Shown in pieces: positions 63,775 to 64,000 of a stretch of 64,000 bases of DNA. This DNA is from Agaricus subrufescens (Eukaryota; Basidiomycota; Agaricomycetes; Agaricales; Agaricaceae). The position numbers were made by a program, and so were the translations under genes. Within the stretch, counting starts at the first letter, position 1, and the number at the start of each line of letters is the position of its first letter. The notes under the pieces were generated by a model. It saw only the letters and a list, made by a program, of their open reading frames with translations. It had not been told where the DNA came from and searched no databases. The stretch covers positions 620,001 through 684,000 of the forward strand of contig CM057064.1 of assembly GCA_029945375.1 (NCBI GenBank), read 5' to 3'.

Positions 63775-64000
63775 ATGCTTTCCCGGCGCGTCGTCGTCGG
63801 CCGCCTCTCCCCCTTCCTCCGCGCCCCCGCCGCCCTCAGGCCCCCGCCCCTCCGCCGCAGCTACGCCCTCGCCAGCGGGCCCTCGCCCAACGACCCCTTT
63901 GCCAATGGCACCAACGCCTACTACGCCGACGAGATGTACCGTCTCTGGCGGGAGGACCCGAAATCCGTGCATCCGTCCTGGGACGTATACTTCTCCGGCC
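63775..64000 (+). CDS. KGD1: 2-oxoglutarate dehydrogenase E1 component, N-terminus (runs off the window)
   Basis: ATG at 63775 opens a GC-rich frame: [17 protein letters not shown] and further Arg/Pro/Ala residues make a mitochondrial presequence, followed by [20 protein letters not shown] and [17 protein letters not shown], the conserved N-terminal E1 segment that contacts the E2/E3 partners. The thiamine-diphosphate domain lies beyond the window. The enzyme decarboxylates 2-oxoglutarate in the TCA cycle. Its start is only 92 bp after the stop of the Cep57-like gene on the same strand, a very tight gap for two fungal genes. Confidence 0.93.
   Translation, partial: MLSRRVVVGRLSPFLRAPAALRPPPLRRSYALASGPSPNDPFANGTNAYYADEMYRLWREDPKSVHPSWDVYFSG

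Overview
This window comes from a filamentous basidiomycete, most likely an Agaricomycete mushroom. Coding genes are split by many 45-60 nt GT-AG introns. The proteins are typical fungal forms of condensin, SMC3, Bms1 and uL23. The mobile elements (a KDZ transposase with a CxC2-type cysteine cluster, chromodomain Ty3 elements, ORF1 gag zinc knuckles of the mushroom LINE type) are those that dominate mushroom genomes. No species can be assigned from the sequence alone.

The window has two halves. Bases 1 to about 35,300 are a nested graveyard of transposable elements, in order: a Ty1/copia pol with its 3' LTR; LINE ORF1 debris with poly(A); an inverted, internally deleted copia copy carrying a small retroposed cDNA; a decayed multi-exon gene of a repeat-associated family; a CT-rich minisatellite; a nearly full-length multi-exon KDZ transposase followed by a 72-bp minisatellite; a Ty3/gypsy pol 3' half followed by an antisense gene with a Zn2Cys6-type cluster, a polypurine tract and an LTR; a second, larger antisense-type Cys-rich gene that also ends at a polypurine tract and LTR; a Ty3/gypsy chromovirus with a solo LTR nested in its integrase; a truncated copia LTR inside a truncated Tc1 element; a full-length Tc1/mariner element with 215-bp inverted repeats; a 206-bp MITE; and a 1.6-kb fold-back element. 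All coding regions here are broken, and many of the stops are CGA to TGA or CAR to TAR, which points to cytosine methylation and deamination or a RIP-like process.

Bases 35,500 to 64,000 are ordinary, compact, apparently intact chromosome. On the minus strand lie thioredoxin reductase, condensin subunit 1, a mucin-like single-pass membrane protein, ribosomal protein uL23, cohesin subunit SMC3 and the ribosome-biogenesis GTPase Bms1. On the plus strand lie a BTB/POZ protein, a mitochondrial PPR-like protein, a Cep57/PPC89-like spindle-pole-body protein and the start of 2-oxoglutarate dehydrogenase E1. Bms1 and the Cep57-like gene share a 130-bp divergent promoter. Three genes (condensin, SMC3, Cep57-like) act in chromosome structure or segregation and two (uL23, Bms1) in ribosome production, but I see nothing operon-like linking them.

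The observations most likely to be new are the antisense Zn2Cys6-type gene placed between pol and the 3' LTR of a Ty3 element, with a second antisense gene in the same relative position in the neighbouring remnant, and the fold-back element whose arms are each built like a small Tc1-type MITE.
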